Of a stretch of DNA of 64,000 bases, positions 1-13,904 are shown in pieces. A program made the position numbers and the translations under genes. Numbering within the stretch: the first letter of the stretch is position 1; each line of letters begins with the position of its first letter. A model generated the notes under the pieces. It was given only the letters and a program-made list of their open reading frames with translations, was not told where the DNA came from and did no database searches. Origin of the DNA: Ailurus styani (Eukaryota > Chordata > Mammalia > Carnivora > Ailuridae); NCBI GenBank assembly GCA_002007465.1, contig LNAC01000001.1, positions 9,547,888 through 9,611,887 on the forward strand, read 5' to 3'.

Positions 1-206
1 TTTTTTTTTAAAGATTTTATTTATTCATTTGACACAGAGAGAGAGATTACAAGTAGGCAGAGAGGCAGGCAGAGAGAGAGGAGAGAGGAGGAACCAGGCT
101 CCCCGCTGAGCAGAGAGCCCGATGTGGGCCTCGATCCCAGGACCCTGGGATCATGACCTGAGCCGAAGGCAGTGGCTTTAACCCACTGAGCCACCCAGGC
201 GCCCCC
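1..206 (-). mobile_element. CAN-SINE (young, antisense), cut by window edge
   Basis: Poly-T, then aaagattttatttatt, a GA-rich body and the tRNA-Lys-derived head ending ccacccaggcgcccc, read on the minus strand. It closely resembles the elements at 35704 and 48248, so it is a young subfamily. The left flank is outside the window, so no target-site duplication can be checked. Confidence 0.93.
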
Positions 207-1132
207 CAGTTTTCATCTTTAAAAGGGTTGTTTTCTTCTTCAAAAATGGCTTTTAACATTTAAAAATATTCAGAAGCCAAACCTCAAAGGGCAACAGGGA
301 AAGCCTGGGAGTAAATTTCTAAGCTGAGACGTGGGGCAGTTGGCGTGTGCGACAGATGTGAGGTACGTTTGCTGTGAGGTGGGTGCCTTGGAAGCTAGAC
401 ACACGACACCTTGTTGGTGGGAGCGGGAGGCAGGAGGGTGCTTTGTCTCTTTGCTCTGAGGTTCGTGCTTGCACCAGGCACCGGGAGATTGGAAGGTTGG
501 CTTGCTTTCTTTGTAAAGGATGGTAAGACAGAGATTTCCTCAGGTGGTTGCTGGTTGGAAAGGAGGAGTTAAAACCGCTATGGTTGTGGTCCTGGGAATG
601 CTTCTAACCACCTAGTGCTCCCCAGGAACAGAACTGATGCTGTTCCAATGATTTCATTTCAACACAACCAAAGTATCAGAGTGGTGGTCAGAATCCCAGT
701 GGTTGATGAGTTTCCTCACTGAAGACAGCCTTGGGAAAAAGTAAAAAGAATCGATGAGCCCCCAGAAACTCCTGGTCTCAAAATAAATAGGACCAACATC
801 ATTATTATGGGTAAGGAGCTTTTTGCAATCTGAATTAGTGATTATATATGCGCTAGAAGACTAAGGGTGCCTGATGAGGAAATGCTGCTTGATTTTTAGC
901 AGGTGCCATTCAGTTTAAACTATCGAGGGCAAGCTTCTGCTAACTGAAGAGCGCCTGGGTCCTCGAGGCAAAGTGGGGAGCCTTTCACAGGATACCTTCC
1001 TTCCGCGTGTTCGCGCGGAGGCACAGATGACCAAAGGATTTTCGTTGTTTCGCGTTGGAGCCATTCCTGGAGTGAAAGAGAATGGGAATTTGAGTGCATG
1101 GGAACAAAAATCTAAAGTGTATTTCGCTACAT

Positions 1133-1274
1133 GTGCGCCTGGCTGGCTCGGTTGGTAGAGCGTGCAACTCTTGATCTCAGGGTTGTGAGTTCTAGTCCCA
1201 CATTGCATGTAGAGATAACTTAAAAAACAAGATCTTAAAAAAAGATAAAGTGAATTTCACTATTAAAAAAAAAA
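1133..1274 (+). mobile_element. Older CAN-SINE (tRNA-Lys type, short form)
   Basis: The head gcgcctggctggctcggttggtagagc with the box-B-like gttctagtccca is tRNA-Lys-derived, followed by an A-rich tail containing gatcttaaaaaaa. It lacks the CT-rich body of the young elements. The tRNA likeness is the SINE head, not a tRNA gene. Confidence 0.85.
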
Positions 1275-3431
1275 AGAGCAAGGAGGGGAGAGTATTGCTC
1301 CTTTGGAACATGGTTTGCTGGCTGGTGGTGGTGAGTGCGCAGTTCTGGTCCTGTTGGACTTCTCTGGGGGAGAGTTGGTGGCCCTAACTGAGCACCCTGG
1401 GGTGTGGTGGGGGTGTCACTCGATCAAACATGAAGGTAGTCCTCCTGGGTTTAGTAAGGAATTTTCACAACAGCTGTGGCATTGGATATTGATTTGGGGG
1501 ATACTGGTTACCTCGGGAATTCCTTCCAGCCCCAGGTGCTTCTGGGACTTGAAAGGGAAAGAGATCTCTCATCTCCTGGGAAAACATAGTTACCTACAGC
1601 ATAAAGCGTGCTAATGATGTGTTAGGCTCACCCCAGGTCCCCAGGTCATGAAGTCCTGGGTGGTCACAGAGCCCAGCAGCCCCACCCCCACCACGAGTCC
1701 ACGCTCTCTGGCTGGTGCAGGCCTCCTCAGGGCCCCAAACAGGGCAGAGTCGGGAGCATGGTTGCACAGGTGGGTTTTCTCTGTTACCTGCAGAGACTTT
1801 TAAAGAATTCTGCTTCTCCAACATTCGGCCTGAGGGACCCCCCCACCCCCAAAGCAGAGATCCCATTGACACGTGGAGAGCCCAACGCCCCAATGTCCCT
1901 CTCCTCTGCCTCCCATCCCTTTGCTACTTTATTTAACAAAGAAGCAAAGTGTCAAGTTTTCCAAGATGTATTTTTCCAGAAAGCAAGACTTGAAAGTTTC
2001 CGCAAACAAATGTGTGTTATTTCTGTGATTTTTTTTTTTCCTTCATAAATCTCATTCCATAAACCATGGTTGCTCTGTCTGCCTAGCTCAGCTGTTGGTC
2101 TAGCTCTTTCTACCTGTTTATGGATCAGGCACCTTGGCCCTCGTCCACTGGGTTACAGTTTGTTTTGAAATGGTGGTCAGTGAAGGGAGAAGAAAAAAAC
2201 CCAAAACAAAATCAAAGAGAATTATGAAATGGGACAGAAAGCTCATTTTAATTAAAATGACCGACAGAGCTCTTTGGTATTCTGTGGTTCAGTCTTATTT
2301 ATCAAAGAACTCATGCTGAGCCTTCCTTAGGTGATTTAAGAGTCATACTATTGTTTTTCTTCCTATGTGGGCAAAGGCTGGGTGGATGTTATTATTTATG
2401 GTGATAAAGGTTGACTTGAAGCATAACTGTATCTCCCTAATTGTACTCCTGCCTGGTCTCTTTCATCAATCTTGACTGTGGGCAAGTTGTTGAAGCTCTT
2501 CTTTTAGGTCTCCTATCCTTAAAATGAAGTTTGGATGGAGAGTCTTGAACATCTGATCCCTTCCAACTGTGATTTAGTAGCATAACCACCAACCATTTTT
2601 TATCATAAACAATAGCACAGATTTTTTTTTTTAGAACAAGGTTGCCTATAAGGCTAGATATTTCAAAGGGCTCTGAGCAGTAATTACAATTTAATGCAGA
2701 AAAGCAAGAAGATTGAGGTAATTAATAGACCACCTCACTTCCCGACTCATTCCTAGGTAATGACTCAAGCTTAGAGGGGAAGAATATTCTTAAAAACTGC
2801 CTTTCATGCCACTTAATAACTGCCTAAGAACCAAGAGAGATCACAGGATCCAGCACTCCGTCAATCTTGCCGTGGGTCGGGCACAGAGGGTGCGGCTTCA
2901 GGCCTCCTGTAGGGGAGAACTCGGTGGAGCCCCAGCAGGGCGAAGCATCACCCGGTCTGCACTGTCAGTTTCCTTGTATATTTGAGGTCCAAGAAAAGAT
3001 GAGGAAAAACCTGTTTTCTCATAATCACAGCTAACCTGGTGGTTTTGCTGGGCAGGTTTGTTAGATTTACATTTTCCCAGTTCCTTAGATGTCCTCTTAG
3101 AGACGTTTGATTAAATGTTATGCTTAATCCCAAAGTATGTTTCTTGGGAAAAATCATGACTAATGTCCTTATGCATATATTTATGTTTTGTTGAGCTCTT
3201 TCTCAGACAAGGCCTTGCAGCTTTTGTCCCAGATCGGGCCATCTGTGATGCGGAAGCAGGTGTATGTCAGCCAACCCCTGTCGGGACTGCACTGGGCGCC
3301 TCCCACCTGCCGTGGCCCTGGGACCCCTGCACTGCCCAAAGAGGGTGTGCGGTTATTTCTTGGCTTTTACAGATGAGGCTTGTCACGTGGCTCCTTGGGG
3401 GCGGAACTGCCATTTAGACCCAGGTCATTTT

Positions 3432-3632
3432 CTTTCTCTTTTTTTTTTGTAAAGATTTTATTTATTTGACACAGAGAGATCACAAGTAGGCAGAGAGGCA
3501 GGCAGAGGGAGAGGAGGAAGCAGGCTCCCCGCTGAGCAGGGAGCCCGATGCGGGCCTCGATCCCAGCACCCTGAGATCACGACCTGAGCTGAAGGCAGAG
3601 GCTTTAAGCCACTGAGCCACCCAGGCGCCCCT
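3432..3632 (-). mobile_element. CAN-SINE with target-site duplication
   Basis: An antisense young-type element. The 15-base flanks gacccaggtcatttt (3417-3431) and gacccaggtcgtttt (3633-3647) differ at one base and are the target-site duplication. Confidence 0.95.
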
Positions 3633-3799
3633 GACCCAGGTCGTTTTCCTCCAAGGTTCACGCTCTTCCTAAACTGCTTTCTTCAAACATGGTTCCATGT
3701 TTTCATAAAAAACACTGTGATAACTTAGAAACACGAGGCAGTAAGGGCATCCCAAGAACATGTAAGTATCAGTCAGCCCAAGGCATACCATTGAGAGCA

Positions 3800-4320
3800 A
3801 GGTTGGCTGTATGATCCATGACCAGTGTGGGATTTTTCAAATTGGTAAAATATACACAATATAAAATTTGTCGTTTATTTTTCATCACCCCAAACAGAAA
3901 CTGTGTGTCTGTTAAGCAATAATTTTCCATTCCTCTTCCCCTTCTTCCCAGGCCCTGGGGATCTCTAATCTTTCTGAATTTGCCTATTGTAGGCATTTCT
4001 TCTAAGTGGAATCATAGGATATTTGTCCTTCTATCTGGGTTCAGATGTTGTTGTAGCAAGAATCAGACCTTGATTGGTTTTAGGGCTGGATACTCTTCTA
4101 TTATATGGATAGGCCCCATTTTGTGTATCTAGTCATCTGTTGACGGGCCCTTGGGATGTTTCCACTGTTTGGCTCTTGTGAATGAAGCAGCTTTGAACGT
4201 GCAGGTACAAGTATTTGTTTGAGTCCTTGCTTGCAGTTCTTTGGGGCATATACCTAGCAGTGCGATTGCTGGGTCATCTGATGATTCTTCATTCAGCTTT
4301 TTGAGGAAGGTCATGAGATT
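3800..4320 (-). mobile_element. Ancient L1 3'-end fragment
   Basis: The antisense text, with words such as ttttgtgtatctagtcatctgttga, aatgaagcagctttgaacgtg and gcatatacctagcagtgcgattgctgggtc, matches the well-known 3' region of old mammalian L1 elements with many substitutions. Confidence 0.75.
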
Positions 4321-5760
4321 TTTAAAGAGTGACATTCAGAAGGCAGTGACCCTGCTGGCAGCCTGCCCCCAGAGCACCTTTCTGAGCCCCTTTAGGCATC
4401 TGAGGACAGCCTTGCATTTTGTAATTCTCTCCTCACTGCTCTGGGAGATGCACGCACTGTTCACGGAGTGGAGGGAAGAGCTGCAGTTACGTGCTACATG
4501 GGATCAGAGCCTGCCTCGCCCTGTTCTGTGGACACCTCCTGAAAAGCAAACTTCAGAAGTTTAAGCATTAATCAGGCATTTGCCTCCACATCTGCGCGGT
4601 GATAAGCCGCAGTGAGTGCCACAGCCCTTGACACGTGTAAGCTCAGGTTGTGTACACCTCCAGAGGCCTGGCTTAGAGACCCGAGGAACCTGCTGGGAAA
4701 TGGGGTCTGGCACGGGATAGTAAGGCTCTATGCATCCTAATGACAGTTGGTTTACTGTGAGTTGTAGATCATGGGCTGCCTTTATGAAGGCCAGGGCTTG
4801 AAGGGGTTGCTGTCTTTGTCCATGAACTAGGCCCTGATATGGGTGGAAGGAAGTGTTGGGGGTATTTGCTGTCACATGGACACAGTATTCATTGACTTGG
4901 CATAGAGCAAAACTTTCCATCCAGCTTCTGGATGTTTATTCTGCTTGTTATCGAACACCTAGCTGTTTGGAAATGTCCAGAATTTTTTTTTTTTTTTTTC
5001 AATGTGGAAACCGAACATCCAGGTGACAGCCTGGGTCTTTGGCCTTTCCCCTTTCCCCCAGGTGCTTTGGTATCGTAACAAACTAAATCTGCATTCCCAG
5101 TTGTCACCTGAAGATAGCTGAGGGTTTTAACATGCACCTCAGAAGACTTAGGTAGCAGAGGAATTCTGAGAAAACCTGTCTGGGCCACCTTTTGTCTTTG
5201 TGACCACTGGCGTGGAATGTTTGTGGAATCCACTTTTTTGTATTAAGAGTAAAAGAGTTGAGGCCATTAGCTTCAACCTGCTTTGTTTCAGTATTGAAAT
5301 GTTATTTTTACAAGTCTTAGTGAACATAGATTTGAAGCCTCATGCTCTCTAATTCTGTTCCTTGGCAGATGAAAAATAATGATGAATTCCGCAAAGATTT
5401 GGCCACAGGCAGGAATGAGGAGGAAGGATGATGCGTGTGTCTGCTGGTGCAGGATTTTGTCCTCACCGGCCCTGGGGCTCGGTCGGCCAGAGACTTACAG
5501 CCCCCATGGCTTTGCGGCAGAGCTGCTCCCACCGAAGGGGAAGGCAGGGGGAGTGGTTTTAGTTCGCTTTTTGGGTCACATGTCTGTGATTTCGGTTTAA
5601 ATTTGAAAAGTGAAAATGAGAAAAGAGTCAGCAACATGCATAACCCTACCACTTAATTATACAAAATATACTGCTAACAATTTAGTACATTTTCGTTCTG
5701 ATTTTAGCTATGTTTATACAGTCATGCTTACAGATTCAGGGCGATACCATAAACACCTGT

Positions 5761-5763
<3 letters not shown>

Positions 5764-5801
<38 letters not shown>
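5764..5801. repeat. (TG)n microsatellite
   Basis: About 19 uninterrupted GT dinucleotides. Confidence 0.99.
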
Positions 5802-5803
<2 letters not shown>

Positions 5804-5809
5804 TTCTTT

Positions 5810-6400
5810 ACATCGGAATCCTGAATATACATATTTTTATCCCGCCTACTTTTTCCTCCCCATTTATCAGTAACTATTCATGGTATCTTACCAGGTCCAA
5901 ACTTAAGAAACCTCTTTCTTTTTAATGATGGTATGCTATTTTGTTGGAATGAATAAACCGCCCGTTAGTTCACATAGGATGAACTATGTATTTATTAATG
6001 ACTCTCTTCCTGATGGATTCATTTTTGCTGTTACAAACGGGGCTCGAAGCCACAGTCTTGTTCACGTGCCTTGAAGTCATCCTGCTGTTTTCTGTATAGG
6101 CTAGATTTCTAGCAGTGGAATTAACGGGGTAAAAAGAAAAAATGTGTTACTAATTTTAATAGGCCCTGCCAAATTATTTTACAGAAAGATTTTTCTCTGT
6201 GTTCCTGTTCTCAGTTTGAACCTCTTTCCCTTCACCCTAGCTGAGTACTTAGTGACGTGGCCCTTCCTAATTTTTGTTAATCAGCTGGTGAATAACAAGG
6301 TCTCATTATTGTTTTAATTTGCATTTCCTGATTGTTAATGAGGTTAAGCATCTTTTCATATGTTTATTGGGTATTTACGTTCCCTCTTCTGTGAAAACAA
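5810..6400 (-). mobile_element. Probable decayed L1 fragment
   Basis: Phrases such as gttttaatttgcatttcctgattg, followed by gttaagcatcttttcatatgtt, resemble old L1 3' sequence read antisense. Divergence is high and the borders are approximate. Confidence 0.55.
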
Positions 6401-9363
6401 AGATGTGCATTTGATCTAACTGGCAGAAGAATGGTAGCACTAAAAAGATGAGGAATATTAAAAAAAAAAAACAGAAAACCCCCAAAAAACCAAGAGCACA
6501 TCTGACATTTTTGTTGAAAGGGTAGTGTCTTTATGAGTATGGAATCGGAGTGTGGAAGTGGAGTACTTAGAAAAGAAACACGGAAGCCTTTGTGCCTTTG
6601 CTCTCCATCTCGATAGAGTTACTGTTTGTCCTCTCTTAGCTTGTCATTAAGCAACCACTAATTAACGGTGGGATACCCCCTAGGAGAGTGTCAAACGTTC
6701 CCACTGTTGGCAGCTTCTAAGGGCGTCCATTTGGAAAATGCCACAGCTCATAAAATTTGGGATTGGTGGTATGTCAAGGAATCAAATACTGGAGCAATGG
6801 TGTAAGAAAATAAATATTAACAGCGCTGCATGGGGCGGTATTGATTGAGTACCAAGGTCTCAGAAAGGGCAGAAGCACCTTGTTTGGTAAGTGGGTTTCT
6901 CATTGTGAAAGCATTTTATAAATGTTAACTTATTAATATTTGTCGTGCATCTCCAGGAAGTAAATATTCAGGGAGCACATGCTCTTGACGAGGGTTCTTA
7001 CGTGGAATGCTATCGCCTCGACCAGAGACTGGGTCTGACCCTGTGCCCCGGGGTTACGAACGGCCGTGGTACGCGGCGCTCCGGGTGCCAAGATGTAATG
7101 TCTTGGGCAGAGGCAGACGATGTCCTCCCTGTTCAGTTCAGGTTCAGCTCCATTTGGAATGTGCTGTGTGCCAAATCTGGATCCAGGCGCAAGAAAGACA
7201 TTGACAGTTTGGACGGGGTCCAGAGACAGGCACTAGTCGTGATTAAGGGCTTATGGGCATGACATTTGAGCGGGGGCTCAAAGAACTGAATATTTACAGC
7301 AGGGCTAAGTGCTGGATTACGTGGCTTGGTGACGTTAGGGCCTATGGCTCCATCCCCAAGTTACCCTCCGTGTGATTAGTCCTTCAGAGTCCAGGAAAGT
7401 CCCATTTCTGATACTGCTGAGAGCTTGGGGAGACGGAGGGTCTCTGTGTGGGCCCATCTGCCTCTACACCAAGGACTTAGTCTCTGAGTCTTCCGTGCTC
7501 TCCAACACACAGCTCCAGAGTAACGCCTTGGGGGGCCAGGATTTCGGTCGAGAATTCTCATTGCCCTGGAAAACGTAGCCACCGCCTCTTCTTCATAGCG
7601 TTCCCTCCATATTCTGCGTGGAAGGCTTATCCCTCCTCAGAGGAGACCTGGCGTCTTGTTGGGGTCCCCCTCCAAGTCTGTGGCCCAGCCGAGGGCCGAA
7701 GGCAGGTTTTCTCCAGTGGAGGGGACAGACGCTCTCCATTGGGGTCTGATGCCTTCAGGTTCATTTTACCCCCAGACTCTTCACCTGTGACACTGGGAAT
7801 GAATGTCCCCTCGTCAGCTCCATGGCAGGAGATTGAGACAGTCTTCAGGGTTGTCCGGGGGAGCTGGTGAGAGGATAGCCGCGTGAGCAGAGGGACTGTC
7901 TGCCTCTGTCACTCTTACGTCACTGCCTGGCCTCGGTGAGGAAGAGTCCAGCCCTCCCCCCCCGTGATCCTTCACGAGGCTGTCCGTGACCAGCACTGGT
8001 CTCGTTTTTGAACCAGCATCGGTCACTGCTCTGTGACAGTGGCTCGCAACAGAACTCACCATGGGACGGGTCACACGTTGGGTGGTAACAGGCTCCGATA
8101 ACCTCTTGCCTCTGTGGGTGCTGCTTTTCGACGTGGACAGCTCTGCCCACCCGTTTTTATAATGGAGCGTTCATGAGATGAGTTTCTCTATTCTCTGGTT
8201 CCTTGACTCACTCGTGTGCTTGCAGAGGCTCGGCTGGTATTATCAGTTTTTAGGTGATTAAGGCAGAAAACACTTGCAATGCTCAGGGAATCATTCAGAA
8301 GGTCAGTTGAAATTCCTGAAATCATAGTTAAGACCAGTAGGGCCCGGGTTTCTTATTTATTTATTTTTTTTCCTCTCCACGTCTTTAGAGTGCCTTGCCC
8401 AAAATACCTTTACAACATGATTTGGATTTGGAGAAAAAGGGTAAATAAAGTCTTGAGCCTGCACGAGAAAATCTGCATTTTGGTCTTAGGAAAAGTCATG
8501 CTTCCTTGAAAGTTTGAGTCATGAAAATATTTTAAAGACAAGGTGGGAATGTCTGAGTCCGGCCTGTTTGCGTGTTGACAGAACTGTGGGTGGCGATCAC
8601 CATACCTTGTTTTCACATGTGCTGCTTATCTGTGAAAAAGTCTCAAGGAGTCTGTAAGCAGATGGAGATACAGCTTAGGTTTCCTGAGGATTCATTGCTC
8701 CCATATTTGGAATTCTGAGTGTATCTCTCAGGAATATGTAGCATCTCTTCGACCACTGCTGGAGACGGGAGGGGCAGACCTGTGTTCCCAGTTGAAATTT
8801 CTTGAGGGTTCCAGATAGCATCTGAGGGCCATGGGGAAAGAGACTGGAAGGCTCCAGAACAGCCCAAATCTAGCTTGTGGGCTCCTTGGGAGAATCACGT
8901 TAGCTAAGGCCGGATGGAGTGCTCAGAGCAGTGCCTGCCATACAGTAAGTGCTCACTGGCGTTGGCCCTGCACGGTCCATGGGTGCCGTGGGGCCCGAGG
9001 GTTCCAGTGGATGGGCGGCCTTTCAGCCCCTCTGCTCTGGGGCTCTGGTAGGGTCGCAGGCTAAAGTGCAGGATCCCCCAGCCATACGATAGCTCCTGGA
9101 GGAACCCTCAAACCACGACAGTGAGAGACCCAGTCCGCACACTTGCATATCTGAACATGTCCGTATCCCCTTGCTAGACGTTCACCTTGATGATAATGAT
9201 TGTTTTCATTTGTCTCCGTTCTGAGTCCTTAGTATGAGGGAAACGTAGAATTCAGGTGATATTTCTCTACCTTCCTTGTCTCCCCCCAACTGCTTTTTAA
9301 ATCCAGAAAGCAAAGTGCCTGGTATTCTGTGCTAAGATTGTTAAATAAGCACCTTTACTTTGA

Positions 9364-9699
<336 letters not shown>

Positions 9700-9832
9700 T
9701 GACCCTCTTGGTTCCCTCGTGTCTTATGCAAAATGGACATAGTATGAAAGGTGCTGACATTCTGGAAGTGGAGCTTACTCTGAAGAATGTTAGCGTGTTC
9801 AGGGAAAGGGTACAAAAATGCTCTAGGAGAAC

Positions 9833-10048
9833 TTTTAAAGATTTCTTTATTTATTTTAGAGAGAGAGAGAGCAAGAGCGAGTGCAGGGGGCGGGGAGGGG
9901 CAGAGGGAGAGGGAGAGAGAGAATCTTGAGCAGACGCCCCACTGAGCGTGGAGCCCGACCCGGGGCTTGATCCCAGGACCCCGAGATCATGACCTGAGCT
10001 GAAACCACGAGTCAGATGTTTAACCGACTGAGCCAGCCAGGAGCCCCG
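9833..10048 (-). mobile_element. CAN-SINE (older, antisense)
   Basis: An aaagatttctttatttatttta start, a GA-rich body and the degraded head ccgactgagccagccaggagcccc. No clear target-site duplication was found. It begins 336 bases after the Ig II exon. Confidence 0.88.
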
Positions 10049-10872
10049 AGACCTTTGTTTTTAAAAGAGAGGAAACATGATCCAAAGAAGGGTAATTGTA
10101 TTATGCCAGCTGAAGAGTAAAGGAAAAGGTATCAGGTTGACTGAGTTGAGAGCTGGCTGGAGCAGGTCAAGTTCAAGGCACCCCAGTGAAAGTCATTCGA
10201 TATTGTAGTTTCAGTGTTTGTTCCTAGAAACGATTTCTTCTGTGAAAAGAGAACTGCATATATGGGCTTGTAAAAATATCTAAGAGCTCAAATAGGTAGG
10301 CTATTTTACTTAAATATCTTAAGACCACATAGCCTGTTGTCCTGGAACTCAGATTTCTTCCCATCTTGTCTATTGTGATGGGTTGTGTTGTAATGATAAG
10401 GAAAGAGGATTTCTCTGTCTTGTGGGAGGATTGGAGATGCCGAGATGTATCTCATTGCTGCAGGGGGGAGGTGGGGTAAGATCTTTGGATCCTTTGTACG
10501 ATCCATCTTTTCTCTGTCTTGCTGTCTACCTGGACTCTCAGGATCACCACCTGACCTTGAGTCCTGGCTGGGGGTCAGCTAACCAGTTTGCCCTTTTCTT
10601 GCGGATTGCCGGCTCCTGCTGAGGGTCTCAACTCCAGGCTCTCCCTGATGGATTTTGCCTCAATGTGACCCTATGTAACGCCACAGACTTGTGCCCAGCC
10701 TCTGTGTCTGTGAATAGCCGCTTTCCTCCCATCATTTCCTGTGCATGTGTCCCTAGTATTATTTCATAGGTGGACATTACTTCTCCTTTAAGAGGCTATA
10801 AACTCTCTGAAGAAACGCTCTGTAGCGATTTGAATTGCCCAAAGAACCATGAAAACACCTTCCGAAAGCTTG

Positions 10873-10902
10873 ATTAACCAAATCACATAGATTTTGGTTA
10901 AT
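10873..10902. repeat. Short perfect inverted repeat
   Basis: The arms attaaccaaa and tttggttaat are exact reverse complements with a 10-base spacer. Nearby ggttaac words suggest a remnant of a Tigger-like DNA transposon, but the family was not confirmed. Confidence 0.4.
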
Positions 10903-12910
10903 TGAAGTTTGCGGTTAACTGAAAAACAGAAAACCATTTTGGTTTTTTATCCAAATTAAATTAAATCCGGAGAAACTCTGCCTTAGAAAGCATGAGATAG
11001 TGTTTATTTCCACACGTGTGTTAAAATTCAATAAAAAAGGTATCTGTGACGGTTTATCTTTGTTATTCATAGGCTTAATGTGAAATTTGGTAGCTTTTAC
11101 TAATGTAGACCCTGTGCACATTCCTGAAAGACTGAGTTTCTTTTCTCATAGATATTTGGGGAAGGTTTCTTGGTGGGAATTACTATGCACAGATATTTTA
11201 TAGATCAAACCAAAAGAAGTAACACTCAAATGTGAGGGGAGAATGGTGAACGTTTATTTTGGCATTGATGTGCCATATATCTGTTGATGAAGCATACAAC
11301 CTGGAGTTCACATTGGGCCTCGTATCTCCTGAATTTGACAGGAGAGTGTTTCTATTTAAGGAAAGAAAGATTTGGAGCTAGAAATTCTTCCAATACTTAC
11401 TTTTGAAACTAAGTAATTGATCGTGCGAATATAATAATCGTGTTGTCGCCATCCACAGGCATTCTGGCTTTGCACAGGGCCCCAGATGGCTCCCTGGGGT
11501 TGGCTGGGGACTGGTCCAGGAATCAGGAGTCAGCCCGGCCACCTCTGCCTTTTGGGCCACCTCTGCCTTCAGCTCCTAGCAGGTTTTAGGTTGAGTTGTT
11601 ATGTAAAACATTCAAAAGCCCCTCACCCCACCTCTCCTTCGAGCTTTCTGGCAGCTCATCTCTGGGAAGCCCTCTGCAATCTCTCTTACAGTTTAGGGCT
11701 GGATTTGAATTGGGCTGCTGAATAATGGAATTGTGCTGTCTAATGTTAATCCCCTGGCAATCAGTCTTGTTGAAAAGAGCGTATGATTCAGTGGTGTAAT
11801 GTAGAGGGAGCATAGAGCGTATGGAGTAATGCAGAGAAAGGCCTGATTATGTCACAAATTTGGGAGATTGCCCAGCCAGACGTGGGCCAATAATGACACA
11901 ATGCTGGTTGGGAATATCCATTAAAGCTCAACCCCTAATAATTTTCCAAGCCTTGAACCTTCTTTATAAATAGAAGCCAAAAGTCAGTGGAGTATAAGAC
12001 ATTTTCAGGAAAGATGGAGGTGTGAAATACTCTCATCTTTGCTCAAAACCCCAGTAATTGCTTTGAGAAGCACTAATAAAACAAGAATTGAGTCAGCTCG
12101 AGAGTCTCATGTAGACTTACGGGGTTGGCAGGCGGGCATTCTGAACATCTCAGCAAGTGGCAGCAAAAGGGATTCAGGCTTGAACAACGATTTTCTGGTG
12201 GCCCACAGTCCAAGGGTAATATACCGCCACATGATAACAAGCTTCCCGGCTACCGCTGCGTCCCCGAGAACATCAGAGGCTCTTTCCCAGTGAAAGTGGA
12301 GTCCTGTCCTCGTTCACATTCTTCGAGCAGTTTATTTTTGTTGCTATGATACATAGGTTTGCAGTTCAGATATTGCGAAGCATCAAAATGGGCGAGATCT
12401 TTTACTGAAATTCTTCCTTGGAAAGGCATTCCCATAAGCACTTTAATGTAAAAGCCGTGTAATTTAAGTGACATTCTTGTGTTCTGGAATTAAACAGCCA
12501 GCCATTGTTGTGTGCGAGGGGAACGCTCTGCTGTATGGGAGCCCTTTTAGGAGCCTTGCTTGATCCTCATTAAAATTGACACCATTACTTTTCAGCCATT
12601 TATTTGCGAGGGAAAATTAGTGCGAAGCTCCGCATCTTGGTAATTGTGACTCTCCTAAACCAGGCTCCCCTCAAAGGGCTGGCTTTGGGAGGTGGCGGGG
12701 CTTGGCCCTCGTTCATCAGCGAAATGAGGCTGAATCCCTGGGTTCTGACGGCCCTGCCACCAAGAAGCCACAGCCTGGGACACATCCCGTGACCTTGGGT
12801 TTCGCTAGCGAATGGCGACAATCCCTTCTCCTCTCCTGAGCCCCTCCGGCCTCCTTGGGGGAGTTGGAATGATGGTACTTAGCTCATTCCTGGGATGGTG
12901 GGGCCTGTCT

Positions 12911-13620
12911 CCTAGGGGCTGCTGTGACAAGTGAGCTCACACTGGATGGCTTGAGACAGCGGAAGTTGATTCCGTCTCCGTTCTGGAAGCCAGACATTTG
13001 AAGTCAGGGTGTCAGTGAGGTTGGTTCGTTCTGGAGACTCTGACGGGGCATCTGGTTCGCGCTTCTCCCCAGCTGCTGCTGGCCGCCCTCGGCTCGTGGA
13101 CATGTCACTCCTGTCTTGGTCTCTGTTGTCCCATGCCTTCTCTGTGTCTCAGATCTCCCCTGTGTGTTTCCTACAGGGACACCTGTCATTGGATTGAGGG
13201 CCCGCCCTCCATCCAGGATGGTCTCCTCTCAAGATCCTTAACTTAAGGCGCCTGGGTGGCTCAGTGGGTTAAGCCTCTGCCTTCGGCTCAGGTCATGATC
13301 TCAGGGTCCTGGGATCGAGTCCTGCATCGGGCTCCCTGCTTCCCTGCTCGGCGGGGAGCCTGCTTCCCCCTCTCTCTCTGCCTGCCTCTCTGCCTGCTTG
13401 TGATCTCTCTCTCTGTGTCAAATAAATAAAAAAAGAAAAAGAAATAAACTATGTAAGCCCAGCCTCTTTCTGCACAAGATGGCTGTGGATGTTATTTAAA
13501 AAAAAAAAAAATCCTTAACTTAATTACAAGGACCTTGTTTCTAAATAAGGTCACATTCACAAATTCCAGGGGTGAGGACATGGACTTACCTTTTTTGGGG
13601 GGCCACCGTTCAACCTACTA
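12911..13620. mobile_element. Ancient interspersed repeat, split by a SINE
   Basis: The text from gctgctgtgacaagtgagctcac through ggacacctgtcattggattga, resuming after 13523 with aaataaggtcacattcacaa to ttcaacctactaca, is a common old mammalian repeat. I recognise the family but will not name it with confidence. The CAN-SINE at 13247-13510 interrupts it. Confidence 0.6.
13247..13510 (+). mobile_element. CAN-SINE with extra 3' segment (probable 3' transduction)
   Basis: The SINE runs 13247 to about 13447. It is followed by about 50 bases of non-SINE sequence (13448-13497) and a second A tract (to 13510). The target-site duplication atccttaacttaa (13234-13246 and 13511-13523) encloses both parts, so they were inserted together. 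Confidence 0.85.
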
Positions 13621-13764
13621 CAATGATTAGGAGGAATCTCTTTGGGTTAACAGATAAAACAAACGAACAAACAAAAACCCACCAAGTTGGCATCCAGTGG
13701 CCAGCAACAAATGCTGGTTTTCTCCCTTCAAACTGGGACTCTCTGGAGAGTCAGAAGGCATTTT

Positions 13765-13851
13765 ATTTATTTTTATAAATAAAATCATGACCAGGATCAT
13801 GACCTCAGCCAAAGGCAGATGCTTAACCGACTGAGCCACCCAGGCGCCCCT
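13765..13851 (-). mobile_element. Truncated CAN-SINE
   Basis: Only an A/T-rich tail and the head are present; the GA-rich body is missing. The flanks agaaggcatttt (13753-13764) and agaaggaatttt (13852-13863) form a duplication with one mismatch, so the deletion was present at or after insertion. Confidence 0.85.
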
Positions 13852-13904
13852 AGAAGGAATTTTTAATACCTTTCATTAGACTCCATCAGAAGTTTTATTA
13901 AATA

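Noticed and set aside
1133..1210. tRNA-Lys-like sequence
   Set aside because: It is the head of a CAN-SINE with an A-rich tail, not a tRNA gene. The same holds for the heads of the other SINEs.
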